A stretch of DNA of 47,594 nt from assembly GCF_001949145.1 (NCBI RefSeq), contig NW_019091377.1, forward strand, positions 1,830,989 through 1,878,582. The letters are read 5' to 3'. Shown piece after piece: positions 1 to 11,479 of this stretch. Each line of letters starts with the position of its first letter. The stretch's first letter is position 1. The stretch is from Acanthaster planci (lineage: Eukaryota; Echinodermata; Asteroidea; Valvatida; Acanthasteridae). The notes below the pieces were generated by a model, which had not been told where the DNA came from, did not search any database, and was given only the letters and a program-made list of their open reading frames with translations. The position numbers and the translations under genes were made by a program.

Positions 1-106
1 CGGTGCGGCAGTAATCGAGGTGTAGACGACAAGGAGGTGCTGACCCAACGCCGGCTATTTCGAAACGCACATGCTAAAAGCATATAGGCACTGACTGAGA
101 GCGAAA

Positions 107-400
107 TCAATGACTACGGAGTCTTTTATAGGTTTTTGGAATGTACCTAAATTCCACACGTACCTTTTCAGGGAGACACAAAGGATTCGGATCAACTAGG
201 ATCGTAACACAGTTGTGTAGATCAGGTGATACATTGAGTCCCACCTTCGATTTAATACCTTGCCACGGAGACCGGAAATTTGGGACAGCAAGTTTGGACT
301 CAACCTTGTTTTCATACATGTGTTTCACACGTCTTACAGCTGCTTTAACGTCTTTGTGTACCTGCTTTCTCTCTTCAACTGTTCCTTATTTGAAGTTTCT
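107..400 (-). pseudogene. LINE ORF2 fragment (linker between endonuclease and RT)
   Basis: Read on the minus strand, this stretch encodes a basic, Lys/Arg-rich helix (VEERKQVHKDVKAAVRR) followed by NKVESKL and PRSPWQGIK-like residues (here NFRSPWQGIK, near 275-235). A basic helix followed by a W-Q-G-[IL] motif is typical of the segment between the endonuclease and reverse transcriptase domains of CR1/Rex-type non-LTR retrotransposons. An in-frame TAA interrupts the frame near 390, and the frame ends at 107 without reaching any RT motif, so this is a short dead fragment. Similarity after the WQG motif is poor. I cannot assign a clade with confidence. Confidence 0.4.
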
Positions 401-485
401 TTTTTTTCTCGTAAAGGACACTTTTCAACTCCTATATGACGGAATCTGCATTAATGGATGTATTAATGGTTTCTAGAGGCGTGTT

Positions 486-1373
486 TTGTGGCTCGAAGCA
501 TATACAACGAGCAGTTATCCTGCTGTCATTGCAGGATATTACGTGAACACGGTACGCTCTACCATGGGATGCTCAAGAATCATCTTGGAACTGAAAACAT
601 TTACATCCAACAGATGCATCAGTTTCTTAGAAGGGATCATGATGATTCATTTGCTAAAGACAAGAGTTTCATGCAGAGAACCATGTCAAAATAATCAAAG
701 GATTGAGTGTTGGTGGGCATGTTTAGAAAACACTTCACTCAGTTTTGGATAGACCTCTTCTGCCAACTGGAAGAGGAAGGCTATTTCCGTGGAAATCTTC
801 TAGACAAATCCCTGCTGAAGCTTTGCTTTCTGTATAATCCAGGTGAGTTCCACATGAACTAGTCTTGGAAAGTGTGATTTGTGCACAGTATTCAGGCTGG
901 TGTATGAAGGTAATCAATATTAGATTATTAAAAGACATTTTATTTAAATTTTACAAACTTTAGGGAGAACTGGACACTGTTTTAAAGGAGTGGAATGCCC
1001 ATCGCACCAACCCCTTAAGAAATCGCCATGATCCATTTGGACGCCCCCTGCTAATGCATACTATGCCATAGCTCCACCATGGAGCAAATAACTTCCTGGT
1101 AGAGATGCCTCAAGATGAAATTGATGTTTGCAGCAGTGAGTGCGTCTATAAAGGTCGATACACTTGCGATGAATCCGTGTTCGAGCTTTGTACAATCCTG
1201 ATGGAAGAGCGTCATATGTCTCTGCCTGTTGTTGTTGACGGGGAAATGAACTTGTACGAACACCCCAGAAGAACGATCCTGGATGAGGAAGACCACCATG
1301 CAGTGTTATGTTTCCGTCTTATATACTGGCATATGCTCGTAAACATAACTCTTTACCACAGATTAACTTGATG
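486..1373 (+). pseudogene. Broken two-exon integrase-core-like protein
   Basis: The + strand carries blocks that resemble a multicopy animal protein family annotated as integrase core domain (rve relatives): GTENIYIQQMHQFLRRDHDD near 579-640, NNQRIECWWAC near 692-725, KHFTQFWIDLF near 728-760, then ELDTVLKEWNAHRTNPL and FGRPLLMHTMP in 968-1068, and a C-terminal block with C-x-C-type spacing (DVCSSECVYKGR) at 1125-1160. A phase-1 intron fits between a GT donor at 843-844 and an AG acceptor at 966-967, restoring the E-L-D junction. The copy is broken: the blocks before 730 sit in three frames, and an in-frame TAG at 1069-1071 cuts the second exon, whose same frame then stays open to 1371. The family assignment is from memory of motif patterns, not a search. 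It could be a domesticated gene relic or a transposase remnant. Confidence 0.5.
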
Positions 1374-1379
1374 TATAAC

Positions 1380-4200
1380 TGGTTATGTTCTTGCAGCAAA
1401 TATTTAGTTAATGGACTTATGATTTCAATTTTCAATAGCCTTAAAAATGCATCACAATAGTACGTCATTAGTAGATGGTGCATTTAGTAGGAAAGTGAGA
1501 TTCTATTTCAATGGGATAACTGAAACAATAAACAAAAAGAAAGTGAGATGTCAAAGTAAATTCTCTTCATTTTTTCAACAGTTACGTAAAAGTGCAATAT
1601 TTTGAAACATAACGTAAAACTGGAAAATTATGCACGAAGCATTTTGGGATTCTATAATAATGAAAGGTTTGGGCAATTCTCCCTTCAATCCTTAATGCGG
1701 CCAGTAATTGGTATATTGAAAATTGTAGACTCTAATTTGCTGGATATTGTTTATGATGGAAAATGGACAAGATTTGAAAAAAATATACGCACCCAACCCT
1801 GCTGGTACAATTCAACAAATCCACAGGACCATTCCAGGCTTTCCTGATCAAGCCTGCAGAGTAAGATACTATGACCTTGTAGTCGCCAGGTCCCTAATGT
1901 CGCCACCTATTATCAAGTCTGATTGGTTTTCACGGTTAATGGCAAGTGCCTCCCATTCCTAAAGTACTGGTGACTACAGTAAACTAAATAGTGACATCTT
2001 GCATGTTATCATAGATAGATGATATGATTGTATGCAAACCTCTTATTTGTTTACCAAGATAGGGGGGCTGTAGACGGGGCAATCCGTTTTATCATTTTCG
2101 AAATCTCACTTCGGGTACGGGGGAGGGTTTTGCAGTTACAGACTGGGTCTCAATTAAACTAGCACAGGCAAGCACTGCTCAGTAATTATAATGAGATGTC
2201 GGAGGCAAACTTTTGATATTTCAAGGGAATGGAGGAAAAATTTTCCAAGATAATTTTTTAACAGTAAATTTATCTAGCCCAGTGGACAATAATATTATTT
2301 TATTTAACAAAGGCAGCCCGCCCTGCAATGTTCTCCATACCAATGCCGAATTGCCAGTCTGCCCTCAGGGTTCTGAGTGGGGGTGGTCCACTGCCCCCCT
2401 CTGGTTATGTCACAGCCTTGTGTGTGTTGCATTTTGTCACAGGATTTATCTATTTTCTCATTTTCCTGCCTACATTCTCAGTCTTCATCAACTGACAAAA
2501 AATGTTACAAAGGATTTAGGAGCCCTGGATTCTTCTTAGGCTCCAACACCACAAACAAAGAATTTAGAGCTCCAGTTCCTGATCACCTTCCTTATCAAGG
2601 ATGGATAGCCACCTGTTGATGGACAGTTATTTTCAGGCCTTGCTCTCTTACACAAATCAGGGACACTGCTATCCAAGGACTGGGCTTTGATGTAAAGGAT
2701 AATGCTGAGGAATTGGTTGAGAGACAGCTTCTCAATTTACTGTACAGAAGCAGTATGGCTATGAGGCAATATGGCTTGATGCCATTCATTGATTGCATTG
2801 ATTTATGCATAATGATGAGTCATTCCCAAAAGAATCATTCCCAACCTGCTTCCCAAATAAGGCCTGGTCGTTTCGTGGTGGAAAAGCTTTAATCTTAATG
2901 AACTCATCGAAGTTGTGAGGTTTTCCATTCTTGTGGTTTAAAATAATAGGGCTTTTTGTTTTTAGTTTTTAGCTTTTAGTTTCTTAGGGTGTTGATGGAA
3001 GAGGTACAGCATCTACTTCTTTTATTTTTCTAAAAAAATTTCAAATGATCCGTATGTCACTTACAAAGAAATGTAATTCCTGCATTTGTTTGCACTGTTG
3101 CAGATTATAACCACTGCCTGACATTTAGCCTTTTTTCGTTTCTCTTTTAAACATTTCTTATTATTTTTTACATGCAACAGCAACCTCACATGCTTTCAAT
3201 ATCTTCTGTGTAGCATTAAATTTTAATGCACAATAAATTAATATATTATAAATAAATGAATATTGTCACCTTTGCATTATTGTCTCAATTGAAATAAAGT
3301 ATTTGTGTACTTTTTGTTTCCAACTGCCTTAATCTTAAACAGACCATGCTTTGCAGTAAGGGCCTTAACAATGTGTTGACCACCACAATAATGGCCTAAC
3401 AACTTTATGCCGTAAGCTTGCACTGGTACGTGTAGGCTACCTTTGTTTGGGACCAAACTAATCAGAAAGACTGAAAAGCTGGCAGCAAGTGGTTTATACG
3501 AGATGAATCACGATCCTTGTGGTAGCTGCAGTGTATATTAACAGGCTATAAAAGCTCAATTTCTGTTAATAGGAGACTTGGATAGTTAAGGGCAGAAAAA
3601 ATGGTTTATTTTAGGTTAACAGAGATTTTCTTTCTTTGCAATGCATTGAGACTGCAGTGGAAAGTGGGAATCACAATCGGTACCGGTTTTAACTGATAGA
3701 AGGCTCAAATACACTATATGAGGCTAAACCGAGGCTCATGTAAGTCCATACTGAAAACTCATGACAAATATTTTATTGATGCGTACAAAAGACCATAATA
3801 AGGACTTTGTTTCATCGAAGATTCATTGCTAAAAGACCTGCACTAATGACCCCATAGCTACTCAAAGACAGGCCTAACTTTGAAGCAAATTTAGGGGTAC
3901 CCCTAAGTGAAGGCTTTCCTCTGCCTCTTAAAATACATTTTCCCCTCAATTTGGACATCCCATTTATGGCAGGACAGAATCTCTAAGCCCTGCAAATGTC
4001 AATGTTCTGCTGCTTTCTATTGTTAAACAGTAAGCGTTAAACGTTTTGTAGCCCCAAAATCACACATATTTTACTTAAAGGTACATAATTGGGCCCTTTG
4101 TCCTAAAGATGAGGTCGGTTGACCTAAAATTTTGCACAATCTCAAGGCTACCTGAGACCCCCATACACACCAAATTTCAGCCCAATCCGTTAAACCCCAC
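1380..4200. other. No recognisable gene
   Basis: About 2.8 kb of mostly AT-rich sequence. Short open stretches at 1602-1962 and 2213-2810 look unrelated to any family I know and are crossed by stops in every frame. The last 130 bases (near 4080-4200) contain a phrase common in decayed invertebrate repeats (a CAAATTTCAGCCCAATC-type string), suggesting old repeat sequence leading into the Polinton-like relic. I see no tRNA, rRNA or tandem repeat. Confidence 0.5.
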
Positions 4201-4539
4201 CTTATCACATTCTGCATGGTCCTCTCGTGGCCACGCTCTTAAATGGGCGCATTCAAAAAATGAGATCATCAGAACAAAAGTTTAAAAATGTAAACGAAAC
4301 GTTGATGGTGTATATTCACGGGCGTCAACCATATGAGTCTTCCGCCAGAACCAGCCATTGGCTGGTTTTGACGATCCGAGTGATGATCGGAAAGAAAGAG
4401 AACTCGTGTTTGTATTGGGTGGAACCGCGTTGTTGGGTTATCTTGTGTATAGGTACTGGTGAAACGTTATTGGTAATAGGTACTGGTAAAAAACTTAGTC
4501 TAAATGTTTTTTCTTTCTTTTTTTGAAAAGAACGATGGA

Positions 4540-5320
4540 ATTGAATCAAAGCGAGCAAAAGTTTTAAAAAGTTCATTACAGTCCTCAAGGTTCTTGGAAA
4601 GGGCACACAGCCGTTGAAAACCTACACCGTTGACGTGGCTTCAAGATACAAAGAAGCCGAACCTTTGACAAGCAAAACAGCCGAACAAGTGACCGATGCC
4701 ATAAAACACAATTTACGGTAGGTCTCCTCTGACTTAGCCAAAAACGGTTAATGTAGACTCTGGATCGGAATTTAAAGGCGAGTTTAAAAAGTTTGTAAAA
4801 AAGGATGTGAAGGTGCAGGTGGGTGTACCGGGGGTTCATCGATCGCTAGGGATCGTTGAACGGTTTAACCGAACGTTGGCCGAGGGTTTGTTTGGATACC
4901 AGTACGCACGAGTAATGAAATCCGGGTGAACGAAACTTAGAATGTATCGAGCGTCTGCCCCACGTTATAGAATCTCTAAACAGAGAAAAAAATCGGTTGA
5001 TACGTAACCCATTGATACGAGACGAGCGAGAAAATGAACTGGTTCCTTTGGTAGCCATCAAGTTAGATCGTGTAAAACAATTACCGGCTGCACCCGAGAA
5101 AAGTGAAGTAAACAAAGCCCCAGAAATTTAACCAAACGCTTTAGTTCGATACCTATATTACCAGGGTGAACAAAAAGGCAGCACCGTCAGGAGAGCAAGC
5201 GATCCGATCCGATCTGGAGTATAGATATGTATCAAATCGAAAACGCACGAGTCAGAAGAGCTTCAAGTGTTACCCGAAGACACTGAGTTACCGCCGGCTC
5301 GGTAATGACCGGAGGCCAAA
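4540..5320 (+). pseudogene. Polinton-type DDE integrase (rve family), frame-broken
   Basis: This would encode the retroviral-like integrase that inserts Polinton DNA. The three catalytic acids are visible: Asp in YTVDVASRYKEAEPL (GAC 4632-4634), Asp in VNVDSGSEF (GAC 4756-4758) and Glu in GIVERFNRTLAEGL (GAA 4858-4860), giving a D-x33-E spacing for the last pair. The first Asp lies in a different frame from the other two, with a TAG after KHNLR near 4718 marking the break. A later frame holds NALVRYLYYQGE and RRASDPIRSGVY (about 5137-5210), and yet another holds ESEELQVLPEDTELPP (about 5248-5300), the C-terminal region typical of this integrase lineage. At least three frameshifts and several stops make it a pseudogene. 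It converges on the polymerase gene, whose stop is at 5336. A partial echo of its start (the SSEQKF/QSEQKF strings at about 4270 and 4550) hints at a local duplication. Confidence 0.78.
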
Positions 5321-5335
5321 GTGTCGATGTCGTTG

Positions 5336-8300
5336 TCAAGGACGTATCGTTTTGTGTCTCGAGGTGACAGGCTCAATTTGTTTTGAACGTAAAAACCATG
5401 TTTTTTTTGGTGATCTAATGGGATGTTGTTTTGTAAAGACGTGTTTGTGATCAAATAACGTTTCTTTGTAAGCCTCGTGTCGCAGTTGCTTTTTAGTAAC
5501 GACTTTTGTCACTCCTTTGGCTTTTTTTAGTTTTGAGCCATCCTCTAGTGAGATTGAATACATTTTAGGGATTAAACACACAACTTCCGAAACAAGTTTG
5601 CCCCAAATTCGTCTTTCATCTTTTCGATTACTTGTTTGTTTTGGGGTCGTATAGTGAGGAATCTGTTGGATAATTAGAAAATAAAATTCGAAAATCTGAT
5701 TATAGCGTGTTGTAATAAAAGCCATACATAACGTTTTTGACAGATCGAACACAGCCGCACCACAATATAGGGGCTTGTCCAACACGGTTTTAATTCCATA
5801 CATTCCGACAAACGAGAGATCACACTCGGAGATGGGGTTGGTGGATTTGTAGTGAGGTTGAGAAACCAAACGCTTAAAACGTTTCGCATCTTGATCGTCT
5901 CGCAGTAGGTATCGATCGATTCGTTTTCTCACGTTTTCCATCGTTTTGCCCAAAACTGAGTTGTTCATCAGTTTGAAAAAAATCCTACTCAAAGTCAGAG
6001 GTGGCTCATTTTCTCAACTCGGTGTTTTTGTCAATGTAACTTTTCATCCAAGGTGCTTGTAAAAAGACAACGTGTGGTGAACTGTTTTAAACTCCAACCC
6101 CAATTCGAGAATTTTTGCAGCATGCCATAATGAATAACATACTGAGTTTGTCTACAGAGGCGATCTTTGACAAACATTCGTTAGATATCTGAATATTTTC
6201 AGGTGCTTGGGGAAAATCGTTGTGCAGATCGTGCAGGTGTTGAGGGTAATCGAGGGTCACTTCGAGTGTGAAACTGGTTTTAGAGCGAGCTGAAAGCGTT
6301 TGAATGTATTCAGATGTAAACTTGCCCAGGTTTTTTTCCCAGCAAAGGTGACCGTACGGAAGCGGTTGAGATATGAACCATCCGTAGAGATTGTTTCCGT
6401 CTAAGTAAAGTATGTATGAAGTCAGTTGATTTGGATCGTATTCTTCGATACCCGAGTTGTTGGCTTTGGCATATCGTTTGCCCCCAGGCTAGATATACCA
6501 CCTCGTTTGGCCCGTTCAAAAAAAGAGGTGTTTATTGATGACCGTTACAAGCTCGAGTTCAATGGCGGAGTGTTTCAATAAAGCATTCCAAGAGAGACCA
6601 GAAGACGTATAATTGACGGGGTCGAGACCGTCGCGTATCTTACAGACTTTGCGAAAGTTTTCAAAGACACCTGCGAGTAACAACGTGTCCGTTTCTACGT
6701 AGAGATTGTGATAGGCTCCCAGGTTTGACATCTGAAAGCTTGCCATACTTTTTTAGCCTCGGTTATATTCTCCCTCAGATACGGTCTCCTTTTTGAGTGA
6801 ACTGTAAAATTTGTCTCTGACGGGTAAACTCGTTTCTTCAAATTTGTTGAAATCATTGACATATTAGTATGGATAGATACCCTTTTCCAATAGTAATGGT
6901 TTGCACATCTTTCACAAAGCAATTTAAAATCGTCTCTGGGACAATTTTTAACCAACCAATCGAGTGAAGCGGCCGTTAAATGACACGAATCGAGAAATCG
7001 AAGTTCATCGAGAGAAAATGAAATATACTTTTAAGAGTTTTTAGCAATGACATTTATTTTCCACCGATAATTAAAGTAGAAGAATAATCAGATGGGCCTT
7101 GTAATTTTCCAAGTTGTGAAATACGACTGGAATGGGAGTCTTGTTTGTAACGACTTTGAGATGCAGTTAGCATGAGCTCGGCCACGATATTTAGCGGTGA
7201 TGTGACAGTGATCTCTGACCTTTCTAAACTTGTTGATGGGTTTTTCGCAGCTCATACAGACAAAGTCGGTAAAACCTCTCTCGTTTTTGAACTAAATTCT
7301 ATCTTTTTTGTCTTTGGTTTTGGTGTCCTGGGTAAATTTACATTGACATTGATTGTCTTTAGTGAGATAGATCCTTTCTCGCAGATCCAGCAAGTGTTAC
7401 ACGCATCATCTTGTTTTTGTAGTTCTGATGTCCATAAAAGCAGTTTTGGATTGGCAAACGTTTGGTCGTTTGCCAATTTCTGATCTTGTTCTCACGTGAG
7501 AGACTCTATAAAGTCAGTAACAGCGTCTTGGCCTCGGTAGGCTTTGTGACTTGTGTATACACCATCGCAGCGTACGACTGCGTAAGAGTAACCAGACGGT
7601 TTGTGGTGTTGAGTTTTGATTGTTTTGGCGTTCGTGTTGGCTTCTTGCGGCGGCACAGGTTCTAAAACGGATTCAAAATTGGCATAAATTACAAAGGGGG
7701 CATCTTGATTATTTTTGTAGATTTTAAATTTGAGAATGTTTTTACCTTTTCCGGTAATACGAATTTTGGAAGGAGCGACGTCTACTCCTTGACAGTCTTC
7801 TTTGTGTTTGTGTATTTTTTGTGGGGTTCTAAAGTGTGTCATACAAGTAAAGCAAAAATATATTTTACCTTTGTGATTATCTATATCACCCGAAATAAGT
7901 TTAGAAATATTTTTGATCCAACAATAATGAGTGGTTTTACCGTTGCTAAAATACAGTAAGGTTCTTCGCTCTTGCTTTTGTAAAGAGGAAACACACCGCC
8001 TTTTCTGGTGTAACCATACACGTTTATTACCAACTCGTATGGCGCTTCGATGCGATTTGCGACACTGGGGTAGGAATGTCCATGTTCGTGAAGTTTAAAC
8101 CATCTGTTGTTGTTTTGTATGTTGATGTTCTCTCTTTGTTAATTTATAATTTGAGTTTGTCTCTGCTTTTTGTCTGACATTGTCTCTATAAAGTCCTTTA
8201 GCCGCTCGTATTGTCCATATTACACATCGTTGATCTTTGTTTTTAATCTTGATGATTGCGTGTTTGTTCACCAACTTTTTGGGGAGTGATATGTAACTCC

Positions 8301-9060
8301 CTTCCAACAGATCGTAAAGTGCCACGTTGTATAAAACGCAAAGACTTTATCAAATACCCACACAGACCCCCTTTGTGTATGTTCGTCTACTTCCGAGAGA
8401 ATTGTTGGTTTTGTTCTTCTAACGCGTTCTTGACGTCTTGTCCGTGAAACACCGTGATGTTTGTACTACTAAACGTAAAAATACCCACTTCGTTTTCTTG
8501 TGGATCTGGTCTTTCCATTTTAAACTGAACTTTTCATCGTTTGTAGCTTGTAGGCTCCTATCTCTCGAAAATCAGACAAAGCGTTTGTTTTTGTGTATTT
8601 TTTGTAAAAGTCAAAAAAGTGTATTAGATCGTTTTCAAAGAAACGTGGAATTAATGCCCAATTTCTATAATATCGTTGAAATCGTCGGATGCCTTGAATG
8701 TCTGCCGCTGCAAGTGTTTCTGGTCGGGTGTAATTTTGGATTGCTATTATGAGATCTTTACGTAAAACGTGACCTTGTTGACCAGTAGCAGTAAATTCTA
8801 ATCAATGTTTCGTGATATTCCTAAAATTGATGATATGATTTGCGTTGTAGGTTTTTAATTGATATTGGCTCGCTTGGATCGCACGTTCGAGTTCTCTTTT
8901 CACGTGTCGACGACCTCGAGGTGGGGGCAGAGGTACGTTGTAACGATCGATGTAGTCTAATAAAAGTGATTTTCTAATGTGATTAAAACTACAGAGCATG
9001 GGCCGATATTGTGGTATAGCTTGTGGTCTTGCATGTTGATTATTTGATCTGTCAATTTAT
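5336..9060 (-). pseudogene. Protein-primed family B DNA polymerase (pPolB), decayed
   Basis: On the minus strand the blocks of a DNA_pol_B_2-type polymerase appear in the right order: GSYISLPKKLVNKHAII and an NKDQRC-type block (about 8305-8220), INVYGY (near 8030), HYCWIKNISKLIS then a C-x2-C...H...C finger (about 7930-7790), exonuclease I block VIYANFES (7692-7669), NLGAYHNLYVETDTLLLAG (about 6728-6672), motif A YLDGNNLYGW (about 6410-6381, Asp at 6401-6399), the NDFPQAPENI block near 6210, motif B KLMNNSVLGKTMENVRKR (about 5974-5921) and the C-terminal PKMYSI...KAKGV block (near 5570-5510). The role would be replication of the element from a terminal protein primer. It is inactive: there are many frame changes and stops, the exo I Asp is Asn, and the segment that should carry motif C (DTDS) is missing between TTRYN and a frame reading SNYPTDSSLYD near 5710-5640. 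Sequence upstream of about 8400 is only weakly recognisable, so the start is approximate. Confidence 0.87.
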
Positions 9061-10429
9061 GCTTTCTGTTAACCCTTTTATTAGACCGTGGGTCAGAAAT
9101 CATAGCTTGCAGGTTCGTTGAGAGTTTCGAGTGGCAACTTACTTTTTGCTTTATTTAATACCTTACATACTATGAATCAATATTTTGTCTGTTGCCATCC
9201 GGATGTTTTGTTCCATGCCAAGCATATCGCATGCCTAGCCCAGGTTGGACGTTGTCTTCATTTCATTACGACTGATGTCCAGGGTATAAAAGTTGTGTAC
9301 AAAACGACCACAAATTTGGTTCTAATTTGTTCTTGGTTTACCTAGTTGAAGAAGCTAGTTTTTCACGTTTACAAGTTCTTCGAGGCCTTATCTATCCATC
9401 TGGGGGTTTAGGAATTTCAAAACGAACCATGGACTGCAAAATCGAGGAAAATAAGTGAGAGACAACGCTACTTTTGTAGATGTAATTAATCCGTTCTCGA
9501 GTCTAGTCGTAAAGTGCACGCACATACAGTACAGGAATCCGAACAGTGTGCACACACTACGCGTGCGCGATTACTGGCTAAGGTCTGTTCCTCGCCTGCT
9601 ACACGGAGGCCGTGACTGGTACACCGCGTGCCGTCGAGCCGATAGCAAAAGTGCAGTTCCGTTTTTGTCGGCCGGGGGCTTCAGACTGACCAATTAACTC
9701 ACTATTCGGGTAACCCCTAAAATGTTCATATTTTGTTCTGTAGTAGACTCAGCTTGCGCCATGCAGGTAACTTAGGCCAACTGTCACCAACATACGCCAC
9801 AGCCTCGCCCCTGTCCCGATGCTGTGTGTACACAGCATGGAGAGATCAATAAGAACCACCGTGCCGTTGTGCGCTGAGCGTTTCCGAACCAGTGGATTCG
9901 TTTAGGGTTGCACTACACAAATACGTGCCCATAGAAAACAATGCAAAATCGGACCAAAATAGCGCCGCCTGTTGACTCTCGTGAAGAGGTTAGCCTCCGT
10001 TTTTTCACTGGAAATTCAAGATTATGGCCAGAAGATCACCTTTCGTTTCATTTTCATGGGGGTTAGCCACAAAGATTTTTTTTATTCGCCTTTGAATGAA
10101 GATACCCCAAAATAGCAATAAAACTAAGCGCTCATTTCTGAAAGTGACCTCCCACCTTTATCCAAAATAGGTCTGCGATTTCGGGCTTTTTGGCCTGAAA
10201 TATCAGGATATCAGTCCTAAATTCGAGATTTATAGAAGTATTTCTATAATGCCTCCTGATTATGGCCTGTCTTATTGTAAAAACCCCGTGGGATCACAAA
10301 ATATTAATGACCTCGCGCGCCATTTGGTGGAATGCACTCTTTAGACTTCAGTTTCGCTGGTTCCGGTTAGAAAATGAAGTTCCGATGTGCGTGTACGTGG
10401 CTCAGGATCTCGTACGCCGAATTGTTGCG
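9061..10429. other. No recognisable gene; GC-richer patch with a short palindrome
   Basis: No protein-family match on either strand. The stretch 9490-9900 is noticeably richer in GC and CpG than its surroundings. It contains a short hairpin at 9819-9838 (9-base arms around GT). It may be decayed terminal sequence of the neighbouring Polinton-like relic or an unrelated repeat. I see nothing else. Confidence 0.4.
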
Positions 10430-10735
10430 CGCGCACACTGTACAAACCAAAGATCGTAGAAGCGCAAGATGGAAAACTCTGCCCAAAAGATGTAATTACG
10501 ATGGGCGCCACTTGAGCAAGCGATACGCCTGCGCAGTTTACGGTAATGCTTAGGCGCAGGCTCACCAGGTGCACGTGCCTGCCGCAGCGCCTGCGCCTGT
10601 GCATTAATGTGCATTGCGCACGTGCATCGCTTGCTCAAATGGCGCCTATGCGATTACAGCGTTTTACGTGTATTCACGGTGAAGTTTGCCATCTTGCGCC
10701 GCTTCGCGGCGCTATATGATCTTTGGTACGAACTG
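10430..10735. repeat. Long imperfect palindrome (foldback/MITE-like)
   Basis: The segment 10491-10535 is the inverted complement of 10615-10659 with few mismatches; the core shared string reads TTGAGCAAGCGAT on one arm and its complement on the other, each next to a GGCGCC. The pairing resumes outside this core: ACCAAAGATC...GCGCAAGATGG at about 10447-10472 is matched by CCATCTTGCGC...GATCTTTGGT at about 10688-10722. The loop holds further GCGCAGGC-type inverted repeats. It is GC-rich against an AT-rich background. It contains no transposase and looks like a non-autonomous foldback or MITE. No clear target duplication was found. Confidence 0.7.
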
Positions 10736-11479
10736 CACTGGAGAACGGCTGAAAACAGTCCACAACAATGGCCAGAATTAACGTTACGTCCGACTTTATT
10801 TTCCCGTTTTGTCTTTGGTGGTGATGAGTCGATTTTCTTAACCCATGCCCGATTTTGCACCCTTTATACCCTGGACTCCCTCCGTAACGTAGTACGATCA
10901 GGGAGTCCACCTGGACTAATCGCATGCCAAGCGTTTGTCAGTCATGTTAATTGTGCGTCTCCTTCGTGTCCTTGGTATCTAGCTTTGTCTGTGTCAGTTA
11001 CAATTTTACTCAGGAAAATATAAATTACCTCTGTAATACTTAGGCCCTATTTCTATGAAAAAAGTCAGGTTGAAATTTTTTCGGGGGACGGGATCCCACT
11101 GCATTTCCATGCAAATAAAGTAATGACACTTGATAGTTTCGTTTTCCTAGTTCCAAATCTTTCCTATTCTGGATCGTTCGATTTTAAACCTACTTAATTC
11201 TTTTTGCGCTGTTCTTCAGTTCGCATTCTAAGACAAGTTTTATTTGAAAGGTAAGATACATTTGTTCTCAAACTTTCTGGACTAGGCCAGATTTCTAGTT
11301 CACACTTCGACATTTCAGTTTGTTAAAATCACTGGATCCAAAAATCAACAACAGTTTACAAGGCGATAAGTCACCCACTATGTGTAATTCCAAATACTTG
11401 TTCGTATTCAACAGTCATATACACGCTTACAGCCAATCAAATGAATTAGAATTTCTGTATTCAAATCTGCTGAAAACTG
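10736..11479. other. No gene; one short hairpin
   Basis: The open frame crossing 10607-11023 extends over the palindrome and shows no family motif, so I do not call it a gene. A clean hairpin with arms GGACTCCCT/AGGGAGTCC lies at 10872-10909. The rest is AT-rich sequence with no feature I recognise. Confidence 0.4.

Larger units (their letters stand above)
4227..9060. mobile_element. Polinton/Maverick-type element relic (integrase + pPolB)
   Basis: Two hallmark genes of Polinton/Maverick elements (also found in the related adintoviruses) lie tail-to-tail: a retroviral-type DDE integrase on + and a protein-primed family B DNA polymerase on -. Both are broken by frameshifts and stops. The other usual genes (adenovirus-type protease, FtsK/HerA-type packaging ATPase, major and minor capsid proteins) are not seen on either side. 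No terminal inverted repeats or 6-bp target duplication could be picked out by eye, so the outer limits given are only the limits of recognisable coding sequence. The element is an internal fragment of an old insertion and cannot be active. Left and right edges could be off by kilobases if the missing genes have decayed beyond recognition. Confidence 0.75.

Noticed and set aside
2213-2810. Overlapping open frames suggesting an exon cluster
   Set aside because: Stops interrupt each frame and no known family pattern appears; kept only as unexplained sequence.
10607-11023. 138-codon plus-strand frame
   Set aside because: It starts within the palindrome arm and has no family motif or splice context; open by chance in GC-rich sequence.
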